A DNA stretch of 13,747 nt from Ruminococcus flavefaciens (lineage in GTDB: Bacteria; Bacillota_A; Clostridia; Oscillospirales; Ruminococcaceae), in NCBI GenBank assembly GCA_004556875.1, contig SFFP01000029.1, forward strand, positions 1 to 13,747. Reading direction: 5' to 3'. Below the pieces are notes generated by a model. That model was not told the DNA's origin, searched no databases, and worked only from the letters and a program-made list of their open reading frames with translations. The translations under genes were made by a program, and so were the position numbers. Position 1 is the stretch's first letter. The number at the start of each line of letters is the position of its first letter. Below, piece after piece: positions 1 through 6,475 of this stretch.

Positions 1-1336
1 TATCCTTCATCTCAAATTCGTAGGTATAGGTCTGCTTATCGGGGGTTATAGTAAGCTTAGTGTCCTGTAAATAGCGTATCCATCCGGCAGTCGGAGCTGA
101 TACACATACAACGATGTCACGCTCTTCGTCAGCGTAAGCATCAAAAGTAACCTTGTACTTCTTGCCCTTTATCATAGGAAGCTCAGGCTGTACGAGCTGT
201 ACTGAATAATCCTCAGTACCTTCTGCTTCTGAGCTGATAACGATCATATTATCCTTTATTTCTGCCTTGCCTTCTCCGCCGTTGAAGAGGAGAAACTTCC
301 AGTTTACATCATCTGTGAGATCCTCTGCCTCTGAGAAATCTCCGTTGTAAATGAAGTTGCCGTCCTCAAGAGCTTCACGGTAGTTCTTTTCGGGTTTTGA
401 AACATTGGTATCATATTCGGGCTTCTGATAAACTCTTACGTAATCGATCTCGAACTCTGCCTTGTCAAAGTCTGTAGTCTCGTCAGGATCGCCCGGCCAT
501 ACACCGCCTACAGCTAAATTCATCTGAACGAAGAACGGCTGATCGAAAGGAGCAGGATACGGCTTTTCGTCCTCGCCCTGGACAGCTGTGAACCAGTCAT
601 TTACGGTATTGTAAAGGTTTCCGTCGATATACCAGCGAATTTCTCCCGGTTCCCATTCTACCGAATACTCATGGAAGCTGTCAGCGTAGGTCTGACCTGT
701 AAGTGCCCATGTGCCCTGCTGTTCGCCGTGAGGCTCACCGTAATGGAGAGTACCGTAAGCAGTGCTGACATCGTTGCCGAGGACTTCCATAATATCTATT
801 TCTCCGCACTTAGGCCACTGTCCGTAGTAGCTTTCGTCCTTTGGCATCATCCATATAGCAGGCCAGAGCCCCTGTCCTTCGGGGACTTTAGCGCTTACGA
901 CTACTTTTCCGTAGGTAAAGTCAGTCTTGTTCTGTCCTGTTACCTTGCCCGATGTGTAGTAGTCCTTGCCGTCCTTATCGGACTTGACAGCCTTGATGAC
1001 CAGCTTTCCGTCGCGGAGGAATACATTGTCTGTAGATGTAGTGTATTCCTGAAGCTCTTCATTAGTCCAGCCGGGTTCGTGGGGTTCGTAATTCCACTTG
1101 CTTTCGTCAAGAGCACCGTCGTTGAACTCGTCGTTCCACAGCAGATCATAGCCTTCTATTTCAGGGACATCTGTATCTGCTTCAGCGTCTGTTGCAGCCT
1201 CTGTAGTTGTCTCGGCAGCAGCAGTAGTCTCAGGTGCTTTTTCACTTTCTGAGCTTGTCTTTTTATCTCCGCAGCCTGCCGCAGTTGCTAAAATGGAAAG
1301 AGCTGCAAGAAAAGATAAAGCCTTGAAATTTTTCAT
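1..1336 (-). CDS. GH16 endo-beta-glucanase-type lipoprotein with CBM4/9-like module (3' end outside window)
   Basis: The frame is open from ATG at 1336 to the window edge, giving about 445 residues without a stop. AAGGAGG lies 7-8 bases before the start. The N-terminus is a lipoprotein signal with Cys22 in an LATAAGC context, followed by an Ala/Thr/Glu-rich linker (about 23-60). Residues about 62-304 form a GH16 jelly-roll domain. The catalytic signature is E179-I-D-I-M-E184 (nucleophile and acid/base glutamates), preceded by GLWPAIWMMP and followed by the HYG, W-Y-I-D-G and D-Y-V-R-V-Y motifs of laminarinase/lichenase-like members. From about residue 325 a carbohydrate-binding module of the CBM4/9 type begins (NGDF; KGKKYKVTFDA) and is cut by the edge. 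The family hydrolyses internal beta-1,3 or beta-1,3-1,4 bonds in glucans, and some members act on galactans; the substrate here is inferred. The enzyme would be anchored on the outer face of the membrane. Confidence 0.93.
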   Translation of the reverse strand, partial: MKNFKALSFLAALSILATAAGCGDKKTSSESEKAPETTAAAETTTEAATDAEADTDVPEIEGYDLLWNDEFNDGALDESKWNYEPHEPGWTNEELQEYTTSTDNVFLRDGKLVIKAVKSDKDGKDYYTSGKVTGQNKTDFTYGKVVVSAKVPEGQGLWPAIWMMPKDESYYGQWPKCGEIDIMEVLGNDVSTAYGTLHYGEPHGEQQGTWALTGQTYADSFHEYSVEWEPGEIRWYIDGNLYNTVNDWFTAVQGEDEKPYPAPFDQPFFVQMNLAVGGVWPGDPDETTDFDKAEFEIDYVRVYQKPEYDTNVSKPEKNYREALEDGNFIYNGDFSEAEDLTDDVNWKFLLFNGGEGKAEIKDNMIVISSEAEGTEDYSVQLVQPELPMIKGKKYKVTFDAYADEERDIVVCVSAPTAGWIRYLQDTKLTITPDKQTYTYEFEMKD

Positions 1337-1403
1337 GTCTTTTCCTCCTTAAAGATGAAGGTTTATTCTCTTATGGCATTATTATAACTTTTTGCTCTGA
1401 AAA

Positions 1404-1433
1404 TTTATAGCAAAATGCGGCGATTTATAGTAA
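1404..1433 (-). promoter_or_regulatory. Candidate promoter of the GH16 gene
   Basis: Read on the minus strand: TTACTA (1428-1433), 18 bases, then TATAAA (1404-1409) preceded by TGC, an extended -10. A second -10-like TATAAT lies closer to the gene (1381-1386), but no good -35 sits at the right distance from it. The word ATTTATAG (plus strand) occurs twice 20 bases apart here (1403-1410, 1423-1430). Confidence 0.45.
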
Positions 1434-1517
1434 TCTGGTGATATAACAAAGCCGCACCTCATATGCTTCTGCTCAATGCTCTCTACTTTATGTTTACTCA
1501 AATCAGGAAAAACAATG

Positions 1518-1545
1518 CCCCGAAGCACTTTGAAATGCTTCGGGG
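1518..1545 (-). terminator. Hairpin downstream of the small exported protein gene, probable terminator
   Basis: A perfect 10-bp stem (CCCCGAAGCA / TGCTTCGGGG) encloses an 8-base loop and lies 43 bases after the stop at 1588. On the minus strand it is followed by CATTG and then TTTTT, so the T tract is slightly displaced. On the plus strand it is followed by five A, so it can only terminate minus-strand transcripts in the classical way. Confidence 0.7.
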
Positions 1546-1587
1546 AAAAACTTATATGAGGGAATACGTCTGAAAAAGTGTATTTTT

Positions 1588-2043
1588 TCAGCAGTAGCCG
1601 TAATTGCATATTATCCAGTCTGACGTGCCCTTTGTTCGGCAAAGTAGCCAGCCCCAGTCTTCATATGTGCAGTCACGCTGCCATGCGGATTTTTCGTTCT
1701 GAAATACTTCGAGGGGGTTAACATAAAAGTCCGATTTGAGAACCATGTACTCCTCATTTTCTTTCTGAGTATCTTGTGTTTCAAGTTTTGTCTCTGCGTC
1801 GCCTGCATAGCGGAGCTCTAACAGCTCGCAGGTCTCGAAAGCAGGGAAGAAATCCTTTACACATTCGACTGCGTCACTGTAGTCCTGCTCGGTGTACATT
1901 TCCGAAGATATAGGCTTTACGACGACCTTGTCAGCAATGCCTGCGGGATATGGTTTATTGTACTGTATTGCCCAGAATCCGGCGAATAGAGCGGCTGAAA
2001 CTGTAATGAGCCCTTTTACTGTGATGATACTGCGTTTTTTCAT
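1588..2043 (-). CDS. Small exported or membrane-anchored cysteine-rich protein, function unknown
   Basis: The gene encodes 151 residues from ATG at 2043, with AGGAG 7 bases upstream. Residues about 9-27 form one hydrophobic segment after a basic MKKR start, so this is a signal peptide or a single N-terminal anchor. There is no lipobox. The rest is soluble and rather acidic, with an aromatic C-terminal half (W121, W130, W132, W143) and six cysteines (C61, C72, C125, C135, C146, C151) that could form disulfides outside the cell. The pattern Y-T-x-x-D-Y-x-x-A-V, then L-R-Y-x-G-D, then S-D-F-x-V, then T-Y-x-x-W-x-W and a final G-Y recalls short uncharacterised proteins of gut Firmicutes; that is from memory and uncertain. 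It follows the GH3 gene by 95 bases on the same strand and has a probable promoter and repeat-type regulatory site of its own. Confidence 0.8.
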   Translation of the reverse strand: MKKRSIITVKGLITVSAALFAGFWAIQYNKPYPAGIADKVVVKPISSEMYTEQDYSDAVECVKDFFPAFETCELLELRYAGDAETKLETQDTQKENEEYMVLKSDFYVNPLEVFQNEKSAWQRDCTYEDWGWLLCRTKGTSDWIICNYGYC

Positions 2044-2075
2044 ATGTTGACTCCTTTCTGATGATGCGATTTCTG

Positions 2076-2104
2076 ATATTATTATTGTAAACTATTAGTG
2101 TGAC
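2076..2104 (-). promoter_or_regulatory. Candidate promoter of the small exported protein gene
   Basis: On the minus strand, GTCACA (2099-2104, four of six matches to TTGACA), 17 bases, then TAATAT (2076-2081). The -35 is weak and coincides with the innermost copy of a three-fold repeat, as expected for an activator-dependent promoter. A TACAAT at 2084-2089 is an alternative -10. Confidence 0.4.
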
Positions 2105-2126
2105 TTTATGGTGACTCGACTGTGAC
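2100..2126 (-). promoter_or_regulatory. Three direct repeats (GTGAC) at 11-base period, likely activator site
   Basis: GTGAC on the plus strand (GTCAC on the minus) occurs at 2100-2104, 2111-2115 and 2122-2126, exactly 11 bases apart. One-turn direct repeats next to or over a weak -35 are typical of OmpR/PhoB-type response-regulator sites. The regulator is not identified and none is encoded in the window. The site lies between the stop of the GH3 gene and the start of the 151-residue protein. Confidence 0.5.
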
Positions 2127-2138
2127 AAAAACGTCATT

Positions 2139-3623
2139 TTATTTCAGCAGCCCGAGCTTCTGCTTTTTATCAAGTATGCGCATAACACTTTCATCTATGC
2201 GTGACTCAGCTATTTCACCGCTGCGGACAGCTTCACATACTGCTTCAACGGCTTCACGGTAGTCCACAGGCATGAGGATAATATCCATACCTGCTTTGAT
2301 AGAGAGCTTAGCAGCTTCGCCTGAGCTGTAAACAGTTGAAATTGTATTCATCTGATGAGCATCTGTGACTGCAAGTCCGTTGAAGCCAAGCTCATTTCGG
2401 AGAAGCTCTGTTACTGCCCTGTATGAAAGGTCACAGGGGAGACCGTCCTCAAGACCTGTTACGGTCTGATGTCCTACCATTACAAGGTCAGCGCCGCTGT
2501 CTATAGCCTTTTTGAATGGTATGAACTCAGTCTCACGGAGCTGCTCTATAGTCCTGTCGATAACGACTGTAGAATTTGTGTGAGTATTTCCGTCCTCAGC
2601 TCCCAGACCCGGGAAGTGTTTCAGTGTGGCGCAAACACCGTTATCCTGCAAGCCTTTTGAAACTCCGCAGACCATGTTTGCAACAACATTTGGATCACTG
2701 CTGAAAATACGGTCACCAAGCTCGTTGCCGCTGCATATATCCACATCTGCAACAGGTGCAAAATCAACATTGAAGCCGAGCCCTCTAAGGTCTTTTCCGA
2801 GAGTATTGCCTATATTGTAAGCGGTCTTGTAATCGTTGCTGCTGCCGTAATAAGCCATATTTTTGAAGGCTGTCGTGCCAAGCTTCTGAGCGCATCTTGC
2901 AACAGTTCCGCCCTCCTCATCTACGGCGATAAAAAGTCCCACGCCGCAGGCTTCCTTCGAGAAGCTCTGGGTATTGGCTATCATAGTTTTTATCTGGTCG
3001 CGGCTGATAAGGTTTTGTGCGAAATATATGATACCGCCGACAGGGTAGCTCAGCATAGCATTTTTCGTGCCGTTTCCCACCTCCCTCATGGGAGTTATGC
3101 CTGTAATGGCTTCGGGAGTTACCATGAACATCTGGCATACCTTTTGTTCAAGCGTCATTTTTTCCATGACCTCCTGCGGAGTAACTGCATGAGTGGTAGT
3201 AGTTGTAGTTGTGACTTTTTTAGCGGTTGTTTTTTTCATGGTCGTATGTCTGACAGCTGTTGTGACGATGATAAGCGGAGCTTCATTCTGTACTTCATCA
3301 TTCTGAGTTTCCTCATACCAAACTTCTTGTGCAGCATTGTCAGTATCTTCGTTGCTGTCATATGTATTGTTTTCAGTTGTATATGCCTGAGATGAAGTCA
3401 CAGTGCTTGTCTGTACAGCTGTAGTTTCAGCAGCAGTTGTCGTTGTGACAGCTTCTGTTGTATCGGCTTCGGTAAAAATTTCCTGTACTGCTGTCTCAGT
3501 GACTAAAACAGTCTGTTCGGTGGAAGGTTCTTTTTCCTGTGAGTTTATGTTTCCTGTACGTCCGCATCCTGCGAAAAGCATACACATTGTCATGAGTAAT
3601 GCCGTGAATTTTTTGCTTTTCAT
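2139..3623 (-). CDS. GH3 family (NagZ-like) glycosidase, lipoprotein
   Basis: The gene encodes 494 residues. I chose ATG at 3623, not an upstream in-frame ATG at 3695. It has AAAGGA 8 bases before it and begins a clean lipoprotein signal (MKSKKF..., LFAGC with Cys20), and the -10 and -35 boxes lie inside the longer version. Residues about 25-148 are a Thr/Glu-rich linker with a run of seven Thr, placing the catalytic domain away from the membrane. Residues about 150-494 form the GH3 N-terminal TIM barrel: M-T-L-E-Q-K-V, GGIIYF, D-E-E-G-G, K335-H-F-P-G, and V-T-D421-A with the expected aspartate nucleophile. There is no GH3 C-terminal domain, as in NagZ beta-N-acetylhexosaminidases. The NagZ Asp-x-His dyad appears as N346-T-H348, which is unusual. 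Likely substrates are N-acetylglucosaminides from peptidoglycan or glycans, but another beta-glycoside cannot be excluded. Confidence 0.92.
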   Translation of the reverse strand: MKSKKFTALLMTMCMLFAGCGRTGNINSQEKEPSTEQTVLVTETAVQEIFTEADTTEAVTTTTAAETTAVQTSTVTSSQAYTTENNTYDSNEDTDNAAQEVWYEETQNDEVQNEAPLIIVTTAVRHTTMKKTTAKKVTTTTTTTHAVTPQEVMEKMTLEQKVCQMFMVTPEAITGITPMREVGNGTKNAMLSYPVGGIIYFAQNLISRDQIKTMIANTQSFSKEACGVGLFIAVDEEGGTVARCAQKLGTTAFKNMAYYGSSNDYKTAYNIGNTLGKDLRGLGFNVDFAPVADVDICSGNELGDRIFSSDPNVVANMVCGVSKGLQDNGVCATLKHFPGLGAEDGNTHTNSTVVIDRTIEQLRETEFIPFKKAIDSGADLVMVGHQTVTGLEDGLPCDLSYRAVTELLRNELGFNGLAVTDAHQMNTISTVYSSGEAAKLSIKAGMDIILMPVDYREAVEAVCEAVRSGEIAESRIDESVMRILDKKQKLGLLK

Positions 3624-3657
3624 TGTGTCATTCCTTTCTGTCATGTTGTATATTAAT

Positions 3658-3686
3658 ATCATAACATATTGGAATAAAAATGTCAA
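3658..3686 (-). promoter_or_regulatory. Strong promoter of the GH3 lipoprotein gene
   Basis: On the minus strand: consensus TTGACA (3681-3686), 17-base spacer, TATGAT (3658-3663) preceded by TGT (extended -10). It lies about 35 bases before the start codon at 3623, which supports that start over the longer frame. Confidence 0.85.
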
Positions 3687-3696
3687 TAAAAACAAT

Positions 3697-3720
3697 AAAC
3701 GGGAGAATTATCTCCCGTTT
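3697..3720 (-). terminator. Terminator of the GH43-type gene
   Basis: A perfect 10-bp stem (AAACGGGAGA / TCTCCCGTTT) with a 4-base loop starts 4 bases after the stop codon at 3725. On the minus strand it continues as ATTGTTTTTATTGACA, so the T-rich tail runs straight into the -35 of the next gene. Confidence 0.85.
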
Positions 3721-3724
3721 AAAT

Positions 3725-6268
3725 TCAAGAATTAAGTATAAGAAGTTTTCTCAGTGCAACAAGGTCAAAGATATCTATCTCGCCGTCGCCGTTAAGTTCA
3801 CCGTTTTCGGGAGCTTTCAGACTGTCTCTGCCGAGAATGTATTTCTGCATGAGTACAAGGTCGCCTGACGACAGTACACCGTCGGCGTTGACATCGCCTC
3901 TGACCTGTGCAGCAGCTTCACCGCCTGTTATCTCAGCGTCAGTGAGTGCACATTTGTATATCCTGATGTTGTCGATACTGCCCTTGAAGCAGGTATCATC
4001 GGCGTAGTAGGACTTGCCGATATAGCAGGTAGTACCTGTTCCCATGTCAGCAAGCTGACCGTGAGTCTCGGTGGTTTCGGTTATGAATTTGCCGTCGATA
4101 TAAAGCTTTGAAGTCGCACCGTTGAAAACAAATGTGTAGTTATGCCATTTTGTGCCGTCAAGGTCGTACTTTATCTCAGTTTCATCGCGCCACGAATCCG
4201 TAGTAGCTGCAAATCTGAAAAGCTTGTCGGCAACACGGAAGAAAACGTATTTCTCATCGTTTTTTCCTGCGGCAAAGGTGAAGAAGTTGCCTTCGCTTTC
4301 GGACTTTATGTCCATGCTCACGGTGTAATCGTGTAGACCGTCCAGCATTCCCACAGGGAATTCGCCGTAAGCGTTGTCAGAGCCGTCAAGATAGAGGACG
4401 CTGCCTTTTTCGCCGTCCTGCCTGATAGAAGCACCGCTGCTGAGCTTCAGCTCTCCGGAGCCGCTGTCGAAATCGATATTTATATCAGGCTCAGGCTTTT
4501 TGGCTTTATCAACAGGAGTACCGAAGACTTTCATCTCGAATATCTGCGGATTGTACCAGTTATTGTCGGGATTGTTCTGTAGAGTTGCATTCTTTACGTT
4601 AAGTCTTACGTATCGTGCACGTCCTTTCAGCATATCACTGTTGAAGCCGTAGGTCTTTGAGACCACCTCGCTGTTTTTGTTTGTGTGGTCAAGTATCTGC
4701 TCCCAGTTTTTGCCGTCAAGGCTTGCTTCGACAGTATATGTGTAGTATCCCTCAGAGCCTTTGCAGATGTACCATGAGGTCTGTATGTTTGCAAGGTCGC
4801 AGACTCTTTCAAGGTCTACCTGCAAGTAGAATGGCCACTTCTTGTAATCGCCTATAGCTGTAAAGGAGCTTTGATATGAGCCGTCAACAGCCTGCGCAGG
4901 GGAGCTTCCGCCTTTTGCTGCAAGTGAAGATGAAGCAGGTCTGTTCTGCGAGATTAGTTCGCCCTGCTGAACAGGGAAGAGGTCGCCTGTTGAGGTGTTG
5001 TACTTGAAGTATGGGCAGTAGTCATAGAAAGCAAATCCCTTGTCGAAATACAGCGGACAGAGTGTAGTACCGCTTGTTTCAGAAGCTCTCAGCCAGCGGT
5101 AGGCGTGCATGAGGTAGTTTTTGTCCTGCATATTGACTATCCAGCCTGACTGTGAGGAGAATGTGGAGCTGTTTCCTATGCTGCGAAGCTCGCTCCACTT
5201 GCCGCCGATATCGGTGGTAACGCTGTAAGCGCCGCTGCTTGGATACCAGCCTGCTGCCTGAGAAGTAAATAGGAAGTAATAGCCGTCCTTTTTGATGAGG
5301 TTTGGAAATTCGCGGTACTGGTCTTCAAACAGAGTTTTGACCACTCTTGTTACATCGCTGTAGTCCTCATTCATCTGGAATATGTACATGGTGGCATTCG
5401 CACCCTGTCCCTCTTTATTTGCGGCAGCAATAAGGTAGCCTGTACCGTCGTCATCGAAGAATATAGCCATATCTCTGACCTGTATGCCCAATGGATTGTA
5501 AACGTGGTGAACGGTGAATTGTCCTCCCGGAGTACCTGTTATAACGAGAGCTTTTCCGTCGCTGTAGCCGCTTGGCTTTTCCCAGTGTGCCCAGACTACA
5601 ACCTTATTCTTGGCAGGGATATAGTCGATGTGGACCGACTCTATCTTACAGCTTGCCAGTGCGGAATTCTGCGAGCTGTCAGCAACATTTCGCTCATTGC
5701 CGAAGCGTTTCCCGTCACTTGAAGTAGTTTCCGCAAGGTAGATATCGTCCTTGCCTGCGTGTTTTTTCAGCGAGTAGCTGTAGTAGGTATTGCCTACCTT
5801 ATAGCCGTTCGTCTCATAGACGAGATTGCTGCCCTTCTGGTTGTCGTAGGTGCTGAGACCTGAGGGAAGTGCACATGGCGTGAGTGAGCGGACAGATGAA
5901 TAGCTGTCGGAGTTCTTTCCGCGGACTTTCAACTGATAGTAGTAGGTGTTTCCAACGGTCATATCGCTGTCGTGCCATGAAGTGCCTTTGCCCTCATAAA
6001 CAGGGACAAATCCGCTTTTTTCATCGGTTGAGCGGTAGAGAACATAGCTCTCTGCTGAAAGAGTAGTTGCCCACTGGAGTTCAGCGTGGTCAGCATTGCT
6101 GCTTCCCGAAATGGTATAAAGATTACCTACCAGACCGATGTCCTCGGATACAGCGGAAGAAGCGTCCTGACCTGCGGCGTTTGTTCGCGGTATATCGCCG
6201 AATGCAGGCACAGTGAAAAGCATTGCGGCAGCTGCTGCAAAAGCAAGCAGCTTAGTACCGATCTTCAT
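3725..6268 (-). CDS. Secreted GH43-type beta-propeller enzyme with FN3-like, discoidin (CBM32-like), LamG and dockerin modules
   Basis: The gene encodes 847 residues. ATG at 6268 is chosen because AGGAGG lies 7 bases upstream and a signal peptide follows (MKIGTK plus an Ala-rich core, to about 24-34); the longer frame from 6340 would include the promoter. Modules in order: FN3-like beta domain (about 47-130); five-bladed propeller (about 138-435) with R265-D-M-x-I-F-F-D-D-D-G, Y318-R-E-F-P-N-L and S-S-Q373-S, resembling GH43 exo-beta-1,3-galactanases; F5/8 type C domain (about 440-584); LamG/concanavalin-like domain (about 595-782); dockerin (about 789-845) with loops D792-V-N-A-D-G and E824-L-N-G-D-G. 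The dockerin implies docking onto a cohesin scaffold outside the cell. The likely activity is exo-action on beta-1,3-galactan side or main chains, inferred from the propeller motifs. Glu320 is a candidate acid. It has its own promoter and terminator. Confidence 0.88.
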   Translation of the reverse strand: MKIGTKLLAFAAAAAMLFTVPAFGDIPRTNAAGQDASSAVSEDIGLVGNLYTISGSSNADHAELQWATTLSAESYVLYRSTDEKSGFVPVYEGKGTSWHDSDMTVGNTYYYQLKVRGKNSDSYSSVRSLTPCALPSGLSTYDNQKGSNLVYETNGYKVGNTYYSYSLKKHAGKDDIYLAETTSSDGKRFGNERNVADSSQNSALASCKIESVHIDYIPAKNKVVVWAHWEKPSGYSDGKALVITGTPGGQFTVHHVYNPLGIQVRDMAIFFDDDGTGYLIAAANKEGQGANATMYIFQMNEDYSDVTRVVKTLFEDQYREFPNLIKKDGYYFLFTSQAAGWYPSSGAYSVTTDIGGKWSELRSIGNSSTFSSQSGWIVNMQDKNYLMHAYRWLRASETSGTTLCPLYFDKGFAFYDYCPYFKYNTSTGDLFPVQQGELISQNRPASSSLAAKGGSSPAQAVDGSYQSSFTAIGDYKKWPFYLQVDLERVCDLANIQTSWYICKGSEGYYTYTVEASLDGKNWEQILDHTNKNSEVVSKTYGFNSDMLKGRARYVRLNVKNATLQNNPDNNWYNPQIFEMKVFGTPVDKAKKPEPDINIDFDSGSGELKLSSGASIRQDGEKGSVLYLDGSDNAYGEFPVGMLDGLHDYTVSMDIKSESEGNFFTFAAGKNDEKYVFFRVADKLFRFAATTDSWRDETEIKYDLDGTKWHNYTFVFNGATSKLYIDGKFITETTETHGQLADMGTGTTCYIGKSYYADDTCFKGSIDNIRIYKCALTDAEITGGEAAAQVRGDVNADGVLSSGDLVLMQKYILGRDSLKAPENGELNGDGEIDIFDLVALRKLLILNS

Positions 6269-6311
6269 AAAAATTCCTCCTTTATAGTAAAATAACGATG
6301 ATGCTGCATCT

Positions 6312-6340
6312 ATTATAGCACAAAACGCTGTAAATAGCAA
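6312..6340 (-). promoter_or_regulatory. Promoter of the GH43-type gene
   Basis: On the minus strand: TTGCTA (6335-6340), 17 bases, TATAAT (6312-6317) preceded by TGC (extended -10). The start codon at 6268 follows by about 44 bases. The same TTGCTA-17-TGC-TATAAT arrangement recurs before the alarmone synthetase gene. Confidence 0.82.
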
Positions 6341-6382
6341 GAAACGCGGCGAAATATCCGCCTTTTATTCACCTTTGACGCG

Positions 6383-6428
6383 AAAAAAGCCATAGTATCC
6401 CGAACGAAAATCAGGAATACTATGGCTT
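6383..6428 (-). terminator. Terminator of the GH2 gene
   Basis: A 12-bp stem (AAGCCATAGTAT 6387-6398 with ATACTATGGCTT 6417-6428), one C-A mismatch, two more pairs and a 12-base loop. Minus-strand transcription leaves it through six T (6383-6388). A smaller 6-bp hairpin (TCCTTA/TAAGGA, 6451-6469) lies between it and the stop codon at 6476. Confidence 0.85.
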
Positions 6429-6475
6429 GAATTTTATTTTTCAGCAGATATCCTTACAAGTCATAAGGACTGCTT

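Noticed and set aside
671..1252. Plus-strand frame of 193 codons
   Set aside because: It lies entirely opposite the GH16 gene, whose catalytic motifs are read on the minus strand; it has no ribosome binding site or recognisable domain.
1382..1642. Minus-strand frame of 86 codons after the small exported protein
   Set aside because: It overlaps the 3' end of that gene, runs through the terminator hairpin and over the GH16 promoter, and has no family signature.
2121..2136. TGACAAAAACGTCA as terminator of the GH3 gene
   Set aside because: The stem is only 4 bp and the T run is inside the loop, so it is not a credible terminator; no other was seen before the next gene.
3180..3260. Thr-codon repeat region as a DNA repeat element
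   Set aside because: It is the coding sequence of the Thr-rich linker of the GH3 lipoprotein, with mixed Thr codons, not an independent repeat.
3624..3695. Longer N-terminus for the GH3 gene
   Set aside because: It would cover the consensus promoter and hide the lipoprotein signal behind 24 extra residues; the ATG at 3623 has the ribosome binding site.
6319..6333. Possible catabolite (cre-like) site in the GH43 promoter spacer
   Set aside because: Only the AGCGTTTT core resembles a cre half; the flanking consensus positions do not match.
6269..6340. Longer N-terminus for the GH43-type gene
   Set aside because: It overlaps the TTGCTA/TATAAT promoter; the start at 6268 has AGGAGG at the right distance and a signal peptide right after it.
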